Made by a program: the position numbers and the translations under genes
Shown: piece after piece, positions 5,447 to 12,353 of the stretch
Numbering within the stretch: position 1 is the first letter of the stretch
Layout: the number at the start of each line of letters is the position of its first letter
NCBI GenBank assembly: GCA_964393105.1
Contig: CAYMSM010000031.1
Span: forward strand, 1 to 14,348
Reading direction: 5' to 3'
Source of the DNA: CALMEC01 sp964393105
Lineage (GTDB): Bacteria; Actinomycetota; Thermoleophilia; Miltoncostaeales; Miltoncostaeaceae
Length of the DNA: 14,348 nucleotides
The notes under the pieces: generated by a model
What the model saw: the letters and a program-made list of their open reading frames with translations, nothing else
Told to the model about the DNA's origin: nothing
The model's database searches: none

Positions 5447-7414
5447 CTACCCGGTGACGACCGGGATGCGGATCTGGCCTGTGATCCTGATGATCCTGGT
5501 GCGGGTCGAGTCCCGGACCTCCCGCGCATTGGAGGCGCTCGCGGCTGCCATGTTTGTCCGGAAGCCGACCGCCGGGCGGTCGATCCTGAACTTCAGACGA
5601 ATCGTCCGTGACGCGCCGGGCGCCAGGGTCCCGACCGTGACGATCGCGACGCCCTTGACCAGTTGGACGCCGGCGGGCTTGGCTGCCAGCGCCATCCCCG
5701 TCGGCACCCGGTCACGCATCACGACGTCTTGGGCCGCGACGGTGCCGCTGTTGGTGATCTTGATCCGGTAGGTGATCACCTGCCCGGCCCGTGCGGCCGA
5801 TGGACCGCGTTTGTCGATTCGAAGCGTGGTCTGCGGCGTACCGATCGTGCCGCCCGGCGTGGAGACGTCGACGGTCGGGCCGGGCGGCGGGACGACCGGC
5901 GGGCTGGTCACCGTGACCGTGGCCGTGGCCTGTTTTGGAGTCAACGGCGTGCCCTGTGGGTCGCTGGCGGTGACCGTTGCGGTGTTGGAGATCGACTGTG
6001 TGACGGTCTGCGTCGTGCACGTGAGCGTGATGCTCGCGCCGACGGCCAGCGACACGGGCGTCGCGGGTGTCTGGCACCCGGCGGCCACCGGATCGACCAC
6101 GACGACGTCCGTCAGGTCGACGTCACCGGTATTTGTGACCGTGACCGTCCACGTCACCGTCGCGCCGGGACTCACAATGGCGGGTGTTGCCGTTTTCTCG
6201 ATCGTGAGCGCCGGATTGATCTTCGTGTTCCTGACCACGCAGGTGACCACATCGGTCGAGCCGAGCGTCGCGTTGAACGTCGTGCCGGTCACCGCGACCG
6301 GGAGCGGCACGGGGGTCTGGGCGGATGGAGACGTGACCTGGCACGCGACGCCGGCGAACAGGTAGCCCTGGCGCTCGACCTCGGTCAGCGTGATCGTGGA
6401 GTTGGTCGACGCCGACGGCTTCCACTGGAACGTGACCGCGCTGTCCGCGCCGGTGGCGGCGTTCCGCGGACCCGCTGCGCCGGGGTTCGGAGTCAGCCAT
6501 GTGTAGCTGCCGGTTGCAGTGCTGACGTCGCCGGCGAACTGCCAGCCGGCACCACCCGGCACGGGGCCTTGACCATCGTCGACGACCTTGTTGATCGTGA
6601 CGGACGACTGGCAGAGCTCGTTGACGAGGGCCGGCAGCGCCGTCGGAAGGCTCGCGAAATCCACGATCGCGAGGACGTCGGTCGTCGCGAGGTTGACGGA
6701 CGCCGCGTTGGTGACCGTGTCAGGACCGGAGATGGTGTTGAGCCGACCGAGACTGGTCGCGTTGTTGAGCGCCGCACCGACCCCGACGGCCAGGATGTGG
6801 CTCCCCTGGGTCTTGACGGCGTCTGCCTGCACGATGGCAGGCGCCAGGGCGGTCGCATTGGCGACACCGACCTGCACACCGGTTGCGGTGTTGATCGCGG
6901 TCGGGTCGCCGTCGGTGATGAACACGACGAGCGGCGCGACCCCGGATGACCCGTTCAGGAGCTTGACCTCTTCGAGCGCGTCCTCCCAGTTGGTCCACTG
7001 ACCGGTCTGCGACGGCGAGTCGTACACGTCGGCCGGGGCGATCGCCGAGCCGCTGAAATACGGCTGGAACGTCGTCGCAAGCGTCCCGCCGACGCCGGAC
7101 GTGACGTCGGTGTAGTCGAAGACCCTCTTGGCAGACGAGCCGAACTCGATGACGGCAAGTTGGGACCCGGTGTCGGCAAGGCCGCTCGCGAACGCGTTCG
7201 CGGCGCTGCGGACCGCGCCTTCGGCGCCCAGGGCGGCATCGATCGACCCCGATTCGTCGAGGACCATGATGACCTTGGTGCCGCACGCCGGCTGCAGGTC
7301 CGGGTTGGCGACCGCGGCCGAGGCGCTCGACACGATGGTCGCAAGCAATGCGAGCAGCGCGACGACGAGAAGCCCGATTGCCCTGGGTGATCGCACGAGG
7401 GGGGACGAGCACAT
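5447..7414 (-). CDS. Secreted von Willebrand factor A / DUF11-repeat surface protein
   Basis: The 655-aa product starts at ATG 7414, with AAGGAG about 10 nt upstream; an upstream extension in the same frame reads as basic non-signal sequence and is rejected. Signal peptide or anchor: about 11-35. The VWA domain (about 45-270) has MIDAS residues D53, S55 and S57 in MVLDESGS, and VVFITDGDP later. A region at about 285-395 (from INKVVDDGQG to TLTEVERQGYLFAGVACQV) resembles a SpaA/prealbumin-like beta-sandwich. Two DUF11-type beta-sandwich repeats follow (about 400-500 and 530-640: LTIEKTATPAIVSPG..., LRIDKRGPSAARAG...), joined by a Pro-rich linker. It ends IPVVTG with no LPXTG motif or C-terminal membrane helix. 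A role in adhesion or surface scaffolding is inferred; ligand unknown. Confidence 0.85.
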   Translation of the reverse strand: MCSSPLVRSPRAIGLLVVALLALLATIVSSASAAVANPDLQPACGTKVIMVLDESGSIDAALGAEGAVRSAANAFASGLADTGSQLAVIEFGSSAKRVFDYTDVTSGVGGTLATTFQPYFSGSAIAPADVYDSPSQTGQWTNWEDALEEVKLLNGSSGVAPLVVFITDGDPTAINTATGVQVGVANATALAPAIVQADAVKTQGSHILAVGVGAALNNATSLGRLNTISGPDTVTNAASVNLATTDVLAIVDFASLPTALPALVNELCQSSVTINKVVDDGQGPVPGGAGWQFAGDVSTATGSYTWLTPNPGAAGPRNAATGADSAVTFQWKPSASTNSTITLTEVERQGYLFAGVACQVTSPSAQTPVPLPVAVTGTTFNATLGSTDVVTCVVRNTKINPALTIEKTATPAIVSPGATVTWTVTVTNTGDVDLTDVVVVDPVAAGCQTPATPVSLAVGASITLTCTTQTVTQSISNTATVTASDPQGTPLTPKQATATVTVTSPPVVPPPGPTVDVSTPGGTIGTPQTTLRIDKRGPSAARAGQVITYRIKITNSGTVAAQDVVMRDRVPTGMALAAKPAGVQLVKGVAIVTVGTLAPGASRTIRLKFRIDRPAVGFRTNMAAASASNAREVRDSTRTRIIRITGQIRIPVVTG

Positions 7415-7770
7415 TGCGAGAAGTCTCCTTGCCGGTCTCTGAGATCTCGTCCGAGCAGGAGCATCGCGACGACGGATTCTCAACAGCATGTGAGCCTAGG
7501 ACCGGAGCCGGACGGACCCGCTCCACATAGATAGGTTTTTATATTTTGTCGCCGCGGCCTCTTCTCTCCCCCTCGAGGTCGATCCTCTCCTCCGATGTGC
7601 GCACCAGGAGACGTTGACCCCGCCGAGTCCCGCGTCGTCCACAGCATCGCGAGGCGACCCCGGCCGAGTTCGGGGAGCACACCCGCTGCGAGTTGACGAA
7701 CGGTGTTGAGATGACGATGATGCGTCGATCGAGTTCAGCCAAAGCGACAAGCAGGCGAGGAGGCCCCACA
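7415..7770. promoter_or_regulatory. Divergent intergenic region between VWA and CYTH genes
   Basis: This 356-bp region separates the minus-strand VWA gene from the plus-strand CYTH gene and should hold both promoters. An AT-rich island (about 7525-7549) stands out from the GC-rich surroundings. It contains minus-strand TATCTA (7533-7528) and plus-strand TATATT (7540-7545), but neither has a good -35. For the CYTH gene, TTGACG (7693-7698), 17 bp, GATGAT (7716-7721) is a fair sigma-70 match. No other gene is visible here. Confidence 0.4.
7757..7763 (+). promoter_or_regulatory. Shine-Dalgarno deciding the CYTH gene start
   Basis: GAGGAGG lies 7 nt before GTG 7771. The earlier in-frame TTG (7693) and ATG (7711) have no such site, and one of them lies inside the best promoter candidate, so 7771 is preferred. 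Confidence 0.7.
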
Positions 7771-8556
7771 GTGGCGACTACGACGAGGAAGCCCGAGCGA
7801 TTGACAGACGAGCAGATGGCCGAGATGTTCGAGCTCATCAAGGGCGCCGACAGCGTCGAGCTGAAGCTGACGGTGCCCGATTCGAGTATCCGCTCGACCG
7901 CGCGCGCGCTTGAGCTGGATCCCCTCGACGCACAGATCCGGCAGGTGTTCTTCTTCGACACGCCCGACCTCGCGCTCAACCGGGCAGGCGTCGTGGCACG
8001 CGCGCGCAGGATCCAGGGCAAGGCGAGCGACTCGGTGGTGAAGCTGCGCCCGGTCGTGCCGGATGCCCTGCCGGAGGAGCTGCGGAAGTCGCCCAGCTTC
8101 GGTGTCGAGGTCGACGCGATGCCCGGGGGGTTCGTGTGCTCGGCCTCGCTCAAGGCGAAGCTCGGGACGACCGCCGTGCGAGCATCGGTCCTTGGCGGGG
8201 CGCCGCTGCGGAAGCTGTTCTCCAAGGAGCAGCGGGCGTTCTTCAAGGCCCACGCTCCCGAGGGCATCGAACTCGACGAGCTCTCGGTCCTCGGGCCGCT
8301 CTTCGTTCTCAAGTTGAAGTGGAGTCCGCAGGGCTTCGGGCGTCCCCTGGTCGCCGAGATGTGGCTCTACCCGGACGGCTCTCGGATTGTCGAGCTTTCC
8401 ACCAAGTGCGCTCCGGCGGAGGCGTTCCAGGTCTCGGCGGAGGCGCGCATGTTCCTGACGAAAAAAGGGGTCGATCTCTCGGGCGACCAGCAGACGAAAA
8501 CCAAGACGGCACTCGAGTTCTTCTCCAAGGAGCTCTCGCCGAGCGGGAGCAGCTAG
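7771..8556 (+). CDS. CYTH-domain protein (triphosphate tunnel metalloenzyme superfamily)
   Basis: The 261-aa cytoplasmic protein lacks a signal peptide. CYTH hallmarks in order: SVELKLTV near the N-terminus (the ExExK strand), QVFFFDTPDLALNRAGVVARARR (typical YFDTPDxxL...LRxR strands), SVVKLRPV, FVLKLKW, and AEMWLYPDGSRIVELSTKC (the late acidic and DG strand). Family members hydrolyse triphosphates such as tripolyphosphate or thiamine triphosphate, or make cAMP (class IV cyclase), with a metal in a beta-tunnel. Here the first Glu of ExExK is Ser (S-V-E-L-K), so metal binding may be altered. It opens a plus-strand series of genes, each with its own ribosome site. The substrate cannot be named from sequence. 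Confidence 0.8.
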   Translation: MATTTRKPERLTDEQMAEMFELIKGADSVELKLTVPDSSIRSTARALELDPLDAQIRQVFFFDTPDLALNRAGVVARARRIQGKASDSVVKLRPVVPDALPEELRKSPSFGVEVDAMPGGFVCSASLKAKLGTTAVRASVLGGAPLRKLFSKEQRAFFKAHAPEGIELDELSVLGPLFVLKLKWSPQGFGRPLVAEMWLYPDGSRIVELSTKCAPAEAFQVSAEARMFLTKKGVDLSGDQQTKTKTALEFFSKELSPSGSS

Positions 8557-8619
8557 TCGTCTATCATCGGCGCACGCGCTCGGCGCAGCCGCGTCGGGCC
8601 GAAACAGGAGGGGGCTGCG

Positions 8620-8889
8620 GTGACCACCGTGATCGTGCACCACGAGGTCGATGACACCGAGCATTGGCTCGCCTCACCGAAGCGCGAGGAGTTCTTTGGG
8701 CCCATGGGTGTCGGCGTCAGGACGTTCGTCAACCCGGAGAACCCGACCCACGTCGTCGTGGTTCTCGACCTTCCGGACCCGATGTCGGTGGCTGACTTGC
8801 AGACGGCGCTGCAGTCTCAGGCGGCTGCCGAGGCTGAGGCCTACGACGGCGTGCGGGTCGACACCATGAAGATCTTCCTAGAGAGATAG
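8620..8889 (+). CDS. Small ABM/cyclase-like protein, function unknown
   Basis: The 89-aa product starts at GTG 8620, with AGGAGG (8606-8611) 8 nt upstream. It shows the pattern of small ferredoxin-like alpha/beta-barrel (ABM-type) proteins: a first strand TTVIVHHEV, a helix DTEHWLASPKREEFF, FVNPENPTHVVVVLDLP in the middle, and a helix SVADLQTALQSQ near the end. Proteins of this fold are usually dimers, and many have no known substrate. It lies 63 nt after the CYTH gene, with a possible TATCAT -10 at about 8561-8566 in between, so it may have its own promoter. The family assignment rests on fold-like pattern only. Confidence 0.7.
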   Translation: MTTVIVHHEVDDTEHWLASPKREEFFGPMGVGVRTFVNPENPTHVVVVLDLPDPMSVADLQTALQSQAAAEAEAYDGVRVDTMKIFLER

Positions 8890-8951
8890 CTTCACCCCGT
8901 TAGCACTCGAGTTTGCCGGATTTCCGAGGCTCCCGGAGGTCTCCGCTGGTG

Positions 8952-8976
8952 CCCGGCCGCGTGCCACGCGGCCGGG
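8952..8976 (+). terminator. GC-rich hairpin after the ABM-like gene
   Basis: A perfect 10-bp stem, CCCGGCCGCG (8952-8961) with CGCGGCCGGG (8967-8976), has a 5-nt loop and no U-tract. It lies 62 nt after the stop codon. Confidence 0.6.
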
Positions 8977-9056
8977 GAAGCGCAGACCGGTCAGGCGTAA
9001 ACGACCAATGCATCTCGCACCCCCGGCTGTTCTGTACGGTATGCCGACGACCGTCA

Positions 9057-9063
9057 AAGGAGG
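9057..9063 (+). promoter_or_regulatory. Shine-Dalgarno deciding the membrane-protein start
   Basis: AAGGAGG lies 4 nt before GTG 9068. An ATG at 9008 in the same frame has no ribosome site, and a possible -10 (TACGGT, 9035-9040) lies downstream of it. Confidence 0.7.
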
Positions 9064-9067
9064 GACC

Positions 9068-9736
9068 GTGACCACCAGGAAGCCGGCTGACGTCAGACGC
9101 CGCGGCCTCGAGCAGTGGGCCGGCCTGGGCGGCATCGCCTACGTCGTTCTCTCCATCGCGGGAGTTATCCTCGCGTTCGGCGGTAATCCCAGCGGCCTCG
9201 ACGTCGACCCGGCGACGGTCCAGACCTACTTCGCCGACTCCGGCCACCGGGATCAAGTCGCTGTCGGCTGGATCCTGATCGTGCTCGGCGTCTTCTTCTT
9301 CCTCTGGTTCCTGAGCAGCCTCCGGCAAAGGCTTCGACGCCTCGATCCCGGCGGCTTCTGGACGAACCTCGCGTTGATTGGCGGCATCATCTACGCGGCG
9401 CTTACGCTCGCCTCGATCTCCATCATCTCCGCGATCAAGACGATGAGCGACGACACATTTCGCCACACCGTCTACCCCGAGCTCATCCATGCGGCCGACG
9501 ACGTCGGCTACGTGATGCTCGCGACGGGCGGGATTGGAGCAGGAGCGATGATGATCGCCGCGTCGATCGCCGCCCTCCGGGCCGGGGTCCTGCCCGCCTG
9601 GCTCGGCTGGATCGGCGCCGCCGCCGGGGTTCTGGCTCTCGGCTCGATCGCCTTCTTCCCGCTGTTCCTGATCGCGTTGTGGCTTCTCGTGGCCGGAGTC
9701 CTCCTCTTCGTAGCGAGTCCGGAACCGGCGCGCTAG
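9068..9736 (+). CDS. Multi-pass membrane protein, DUF4386-like
   Basis: The 222-aa product starts at GTG 9068. A short basic cytoplasmic N-terminus (TTRKPADVRRRGLEQ) is followed by about six hydrophobic helices: GLGGIAYVVLSIAGVILAF, a long one around VGWILIVLGVFFFLWFL, LALIGGIIYAALTLASISII, VMLATGGIGAGAMMIAASIAAL, WLGWIGAAAGVLALGSIAFF, and LFLIALWLLVAGVLLFV. The loop between helices 1 and 2 contains DVDPATVQTYFADSGHRDQ, similar to loops in DUF4386-type proteins. No transport or catalytic motif is visible. A weak hairpin (CCGCTCA 9752-9758 with TGAGCGG 9767-9773) follows the stop. Confidence 0.8.
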   Translation: MTTRKPADVRRRGLEQWAGLGGIAYVVLSIAGVILAFGGNPSGLDVDPATVQTYFADSGHRDQVAVGWILIVLGVFFFLWFLSSLRQRLRRLDPGGFWTNLALIGGIIYAALTLASISIISAIKTMSDDTFRHTVYPELIHAADDVGYVMLATGGIGAGAMMIAASIAALRAGVLPAWLGWIGAAAGVLALGSIAFFPLFLIALWLLVAGVLLFVASPEPAR

Positions 9737-9840
9737 GAGACCCCGCGGAGGCCGCTCACCCACGACTGAGCGGGGCGCGGCGTATCGCTCGGCCTGCCAC
9801 AACCGAGGCTCTCGCGACCTCCTGCCCGTGCAATCGGGGG

Positions 9841-9852
9841 TAGGATCCCGAC
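9841..9852 (+). promoter_or_regulatory. -10 element of a second probable leaderless promoter
   Basis: TAGGAT (9841-9846) is followed by 6 nt and then GTG 9853. No Shine-Dalgarno is present. The geometry matches the one before the response regulator at 999. Confidence 0.5.
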
Positions 9853-11142
9853 GTGGCGGCGGAGGATCCCGGAGCAGGCGCAACACGGCTGCCGTCAGGT
9901 GAGCGACCGATCCGCGCTGCCGAGGTGGTCGGTGCCCTCTCGCTCGCGACCGACCTCGGCACCGGGCAGCCGCTCGAGCACGCATTGCGCACCGCCGTGC
10001 TCGCGGTCCGTCTCGGCGAGCTCGCCGGGGCATCAGCGCAGGAGTTGGTGGACACGTACTACGTTGCGCTGCTTCACTCCTCGGGGTGCACCTCGGACGG
10101 GCATGAGGCGGCGCAGCTGTACGGCGACGACATCGTGCCGAGGGCCGTGTTCGCGCTCGTCGACTCGGGCAACCCCGCAGAGGTCCTCGCGTTCCTCAGG
10201 TCGAACGTCGGCCTCGGTCGCACCCCGGAGCTCCGCGCCGTCATGGTCGAGGAGGCAATCACCCACGGCCTTCCGCTGGCGCGTCAGACGCTGGCGATGC
10301 ACTGCGAGGTGGCGCAGCGTTTCGCCGGGTGGCTCGGCTTCAGCTCGGGCACCCAGGCGGCGCTCGAACACGTTTTCGAGCGGTGGGACGGGCTGGGATT
10401 CCCGGGTGTCGCCAGCGGCGACGCGATCCCGTTGCCGATGCGTCTCCTGCACGTGGCGAGAGACATCTCCGTCTTTCTCGCCGCCGCCGGCACGGAGGAG
10501 GCACGCGCGGTCGTCGAGCGTCGATCGGGCACGGCGTACGAGCCTCGCCTCGCCGAACTCGCCGCGCGCAACTTCGACGACATCCTCGCCGGGTTGGACG
10601 AGACGCGGATGTGGGAGCAGGCGCTGGAGATCGAGCCGTTTCCGCAGGTCTGGATCGCGGGCGAGCGGGTCGACGCCGCCTTCGTGGCCATCGCTGCATT
10701 CACCAACCTCAAGTCGCCGTGGCTTCGCGAGCACTCGACGGGTGTGGCCGAGCTCGCCGAAGCCGCCGCCTGGCGCATGGGTCTGCCGGCAGCTTCCGTG
10801 ACGCTCGTGCGGCGCGCCGCGCTCGCGCACGACCTCGGCCGCGTCGGCGTGTCGAACGCGATCTGGGAGAAGCCGGGGCGCCTCGGGTTCGGCGAGTGGG
10901 AGCGGGTGCGGCTCCATCCTCACTTCACGGAGCGCGCCTTCGCCCAGTCGCCGGCGCTCGCCCCGATCGGGATCCTGGCCGGCTCCCACCACGAACGGCT
11001 CGACGGCTCCGGCTACCACCGCGGTACGCGTGGGCCGGCGCTCGATCAGGCAACCCGCATCCTCGCCGCCGCCGACTGCTACGGCGCGAGGCGCGGCCGT
11101 ACAGGCCGGCTCTCGATGGGCCGGCGGCAGAGGCGGCGTTGA
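9853..11142 (+). CDS. HD-GYP-type phosphohydrolase regulator, N-terminal part of a frameshifted gene
   Basis: The 429-aa frame starts at GTG 9853. The N-terminal half (about 20-170) looks like a degenerate HD/HD-GYP domain (EHALRTAVLAVRLGELAG, YYVALLHSSGC). The C-terminal half (about 295-420) has HD-GYP motifs: REHSTGVAELA, AALAHDLGRVGV (HD pair), KPGRLGFGEWERVRLHPHFTE, and HHERLDGSGYHRG, where the GYP triplet reads GYH. HD-GYP proteins hydrolyse c-di-GMP; whether this one does is uncertain. After RILAAADCY (tac at 11080-11082) the frame departs from the family pattern and ends at 11142 with an Arg-rich tail. The correct continuation is in the +1-shifted frame and ends at 11441 with a LuxR helix-turn-helix. 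The break looks like loss of about 7 nt near 11083-11090, real or an assembly error. Confidence 0.85.
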   Translation: MAAEDPGAGATRLPSGERPIRAAEVVGALSLATDLGTGQPLEHALRTAVLAVRLGELAGASAQELVDTYYVALLHSSGCTSDGHEAAQLYGDDIVPRAVFALVDSGNPAEVLAFLRSNVGLGRTPELRAVMVEEAITHGLPLARQTLAMHCEVAQRFAGWLGFSSGTQAALEHVFERWDGLGFPGVASGDAIPLPMRLLHVARDISVFLAAAGTEEARAVVERRSGTAYEPRLAELAARNFDDILAGLDETRMWEQALEIEPFPQVWIAGERVDAAFVAIAAFTNLKSPWLREHSTGVAELAEAAAWRMGLPAASVTLVRRAALAHDLGRVGVSNAIWEKPGRLGFGEWERVRLHPHFTERAFAQSPALAPIGILAGSHHERLDGSGYHRGTRGPALDQATRILAAADCYGARRGRTGRLSMGRRQRRR

Positions 11143-11441
11143 TGCGGGAGGCCGAAGAGGGGCGGCTCGACCCGGAAGCTGTCGACGCGGTGCTCGCTGC
11201 CGCCGGCCACCGCGTGCGGCAGCGACCTCACGAGCTGCCCGCCGGGCTGACCGAGCGCGAGCTGGAAGTCCTCCTCGTGCTCGTGCGCGGCGAGTCCAAC
11301 CAGCAGATCGCCGAGGATCTCGGCATCTCGGCCAAGACCGTCGGGCACCACGTCCAGCACGTCTACCAGAAGGCCGGCGTCCGCAGCCGGGCCGCGGCGA
11401 CGCTCTGGGCGTTCGAGCACGACCTCGTTCGCACCGGATAG
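11142..11441 (+). CDS. LuxR-type helix-turn-helix, C-terminal part of the frameshifted gene
   Basis: The 99-aa frame starts at ATG 11142, overlapping the stop of the HD-GYP frame (TGATG, 11140-11144). The shifted frame already encodes family-like sequence upstream of this ATG (EARPYRPALDGPAAEAAL, about 11088-11141), so the two pieces were once one protein. The DNA-binding domain (about 35-99) shows LTERELEVLLVLVRGESNQQIAEDLGISAKTVGHHVQHVYQKAGV, a textbook GerE/LuxR helix-turn-helix. AGAGG lies about 9 nt before the ATG, so coupled re-initiation could still make this domain as a separate small protein. Otherwise the locus is a pseudogene. Confidence 0.8.
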   Translation: MREAEEGRLDPEAVDAVLAAAGHRVRQRPHELPAGLTERELEVLLVLVRGESNQQIAEDLGISAKTVGHHVQHVYQKAGVRSRAAATLWAFEHDLVRTG

Positions 11442-11508
11442 GGCGTTCGCCCGATGCGGCGTGGTGCTGCCGGGCGCATGCTCCCGGTCAAGCAACCAAG
11501 GAGGAGCG

Positions 11509-11913
11509 ATGAGCACCACTACCACCGAGCAACCGAACGCAGCACTCGTCAGGCGCGTCTACGAGGCCTTCAACACGGGTGACCTCGATGCGCTCACCGG
11601 GCTGCTCAGCCCCGATGTGAGCTTCCTGCAGCCGGGACGAAGCACCCTGTCCGGGCTCTACGAAGGGCGCGATGCCGTCTTCGGCTGGTTCGGTGCGCTG
11701 GCGGCAGCGACCAGCGGTACCTTTCGCGCGGAACTCCTCGACCTGTATCCCAACGACACGCAGGTCGTCGCCGTGAACCGAGCTACGGGCACGCGGGCAG
11801 ACGCGACGCTCTCCGCGGACGCCGCACTCGTGTTCGAGGTCTCCGACGGCGTCGTCACGGCGATCACCGCCCACGAGAAGCATCAGGAGGAATGGGACGA
11901 GTTCTTCATCTAG
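11509..11913 (+). CDS. SnoaL/NTF2-like protein
   Basis: The 134-aa product starts at ATG 11509 with a strong AAGGAGGAG about 3 nt upstream. It has the NTF2-like fold pattern: helix ALVRRVYEAFNTGDLDALTGLLSPDVSFLQPG, then LYEGRDAVFGWFGALAAATSGTFRAELLDLYPNDTQVVAVNRATG, and a final strand ALVFEVSDGVVTAITAHEK. SnoaL-like proteins form a small alpha/beta cone with a pocket; some are polyketide cyclases or isomerases, but most free-standing ones have no known substrate. It has no signal peptide. A truncated paralogue follows 51 nt downstream. Confidence 0.88.
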   Translation: MSTTTTEQPNAALVRRVYEAFNTGDLDALTGLLSPDVSFLQPGRSTLSGLYEGRDAVFGWFGALAAATSGTFRAELLDLYPNDTQVVAVNRATGTRADATLSADAALVFEVSDGVVTAITAHEKHQEEWDEFFI

Positions 11914-11964
11914 CCCGGTCGTCGAACATCCGGGATCAAGCCACTCCACTGAAAGGAACACGTC

Positions 11965-12099
11965 ATGTCAGCTCAAGATGTGGACACCATCCGCACCGGC
12001 CATGAGGAGTTCGCCCGCCATGACGCCGCCGCTGTCCTGGCGAAGTTGGACGCCTCAGTCGAATGGCGGGCTGGACCGGCTGACTCCGCTCGACGATGA
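11965..12099 (+). pseudogene. Truncated SnoaL-like paralogue
   Basis: A 44-codon frame starts at ATG 11965 with GAAAGGA 7 nt upstream. Its product begins MSAQDVDTIRTGHEEFARHD and continues through VLAKLDASVEWRAG, the N-terminal pattern of SnoaL-like proteins, then stops at TGA 12097-12099. The family is usually about 120-140 aa, so two thirds is missing. The ribosome site is intact. No continuation is obvious in the other frames before the terminator at 12151. It is a gene remnant or was cut by a deletion. Confidence 0.6.
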
Positions 12100-12146
12100 G
12101 ACGGCCGGCACTGACGGCTGACGCCGAAGGCGCCCTCAACGAGTGT

Positions 12147-12180
12147 CGAAACCCCCGCAATTGCGGGGGTCTCGTCTGTT
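12147..12180 (+). terminator. Strong intrinsic terminator
   Basis: A perfect 8-bp stem with AATT loop, ACCCCCGC (12151-12158) and GCGGGGGT (12163-12170), extends outward by four more positions with one mismatch. CTCGTCTGTT follows, a modest T-rich tract. This is the most classical terminator in the window and ends the plus-strand SnoaL unit. Confidence 0.8.
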
Positions 12181-12301
12181 GGAGGCTGACGGCGAGGAGA
12201 GGGCGTCCGCCCGATGTCGACGCCATCTGGCCCGCATCGCCGAGGTCAACCCGGATGTCAACGCGGTGACCCGACCGCCCGCAGGAACCGATGCAAAGTG
12301 A
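12179..12301 (+). pseudogene. Apparent amidase-family gene fragment
   Basis: A frame without a start reads through HLARIAEVNPDVNAVTR (about 12224-12274) and stops at TGA 12299-12301. That segment resembles the N-terminal helix region of amidase-signature enzymes (ARIxxxNPxxNAV). The Ser-Ser-Lys catalytic part is absent. Its flanks show no gene-like continuation. It is recognised by eye from a short match, so the assignment is tentative. Confidence 0.35.
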
Positions 12302-12353
12302 TCCCTGCTGGCTCCTCACGGCTTGGAGGCTTGACCATGAGGGGTTACGAGGG

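Noticed and set aside
5663..6949. Plus-strand open frame opposite the VWA gene
   Set aside because: It is a low-complexity Arg/Gly/Asp-rich shadow of the minus-strand beta-sandwich repeats.
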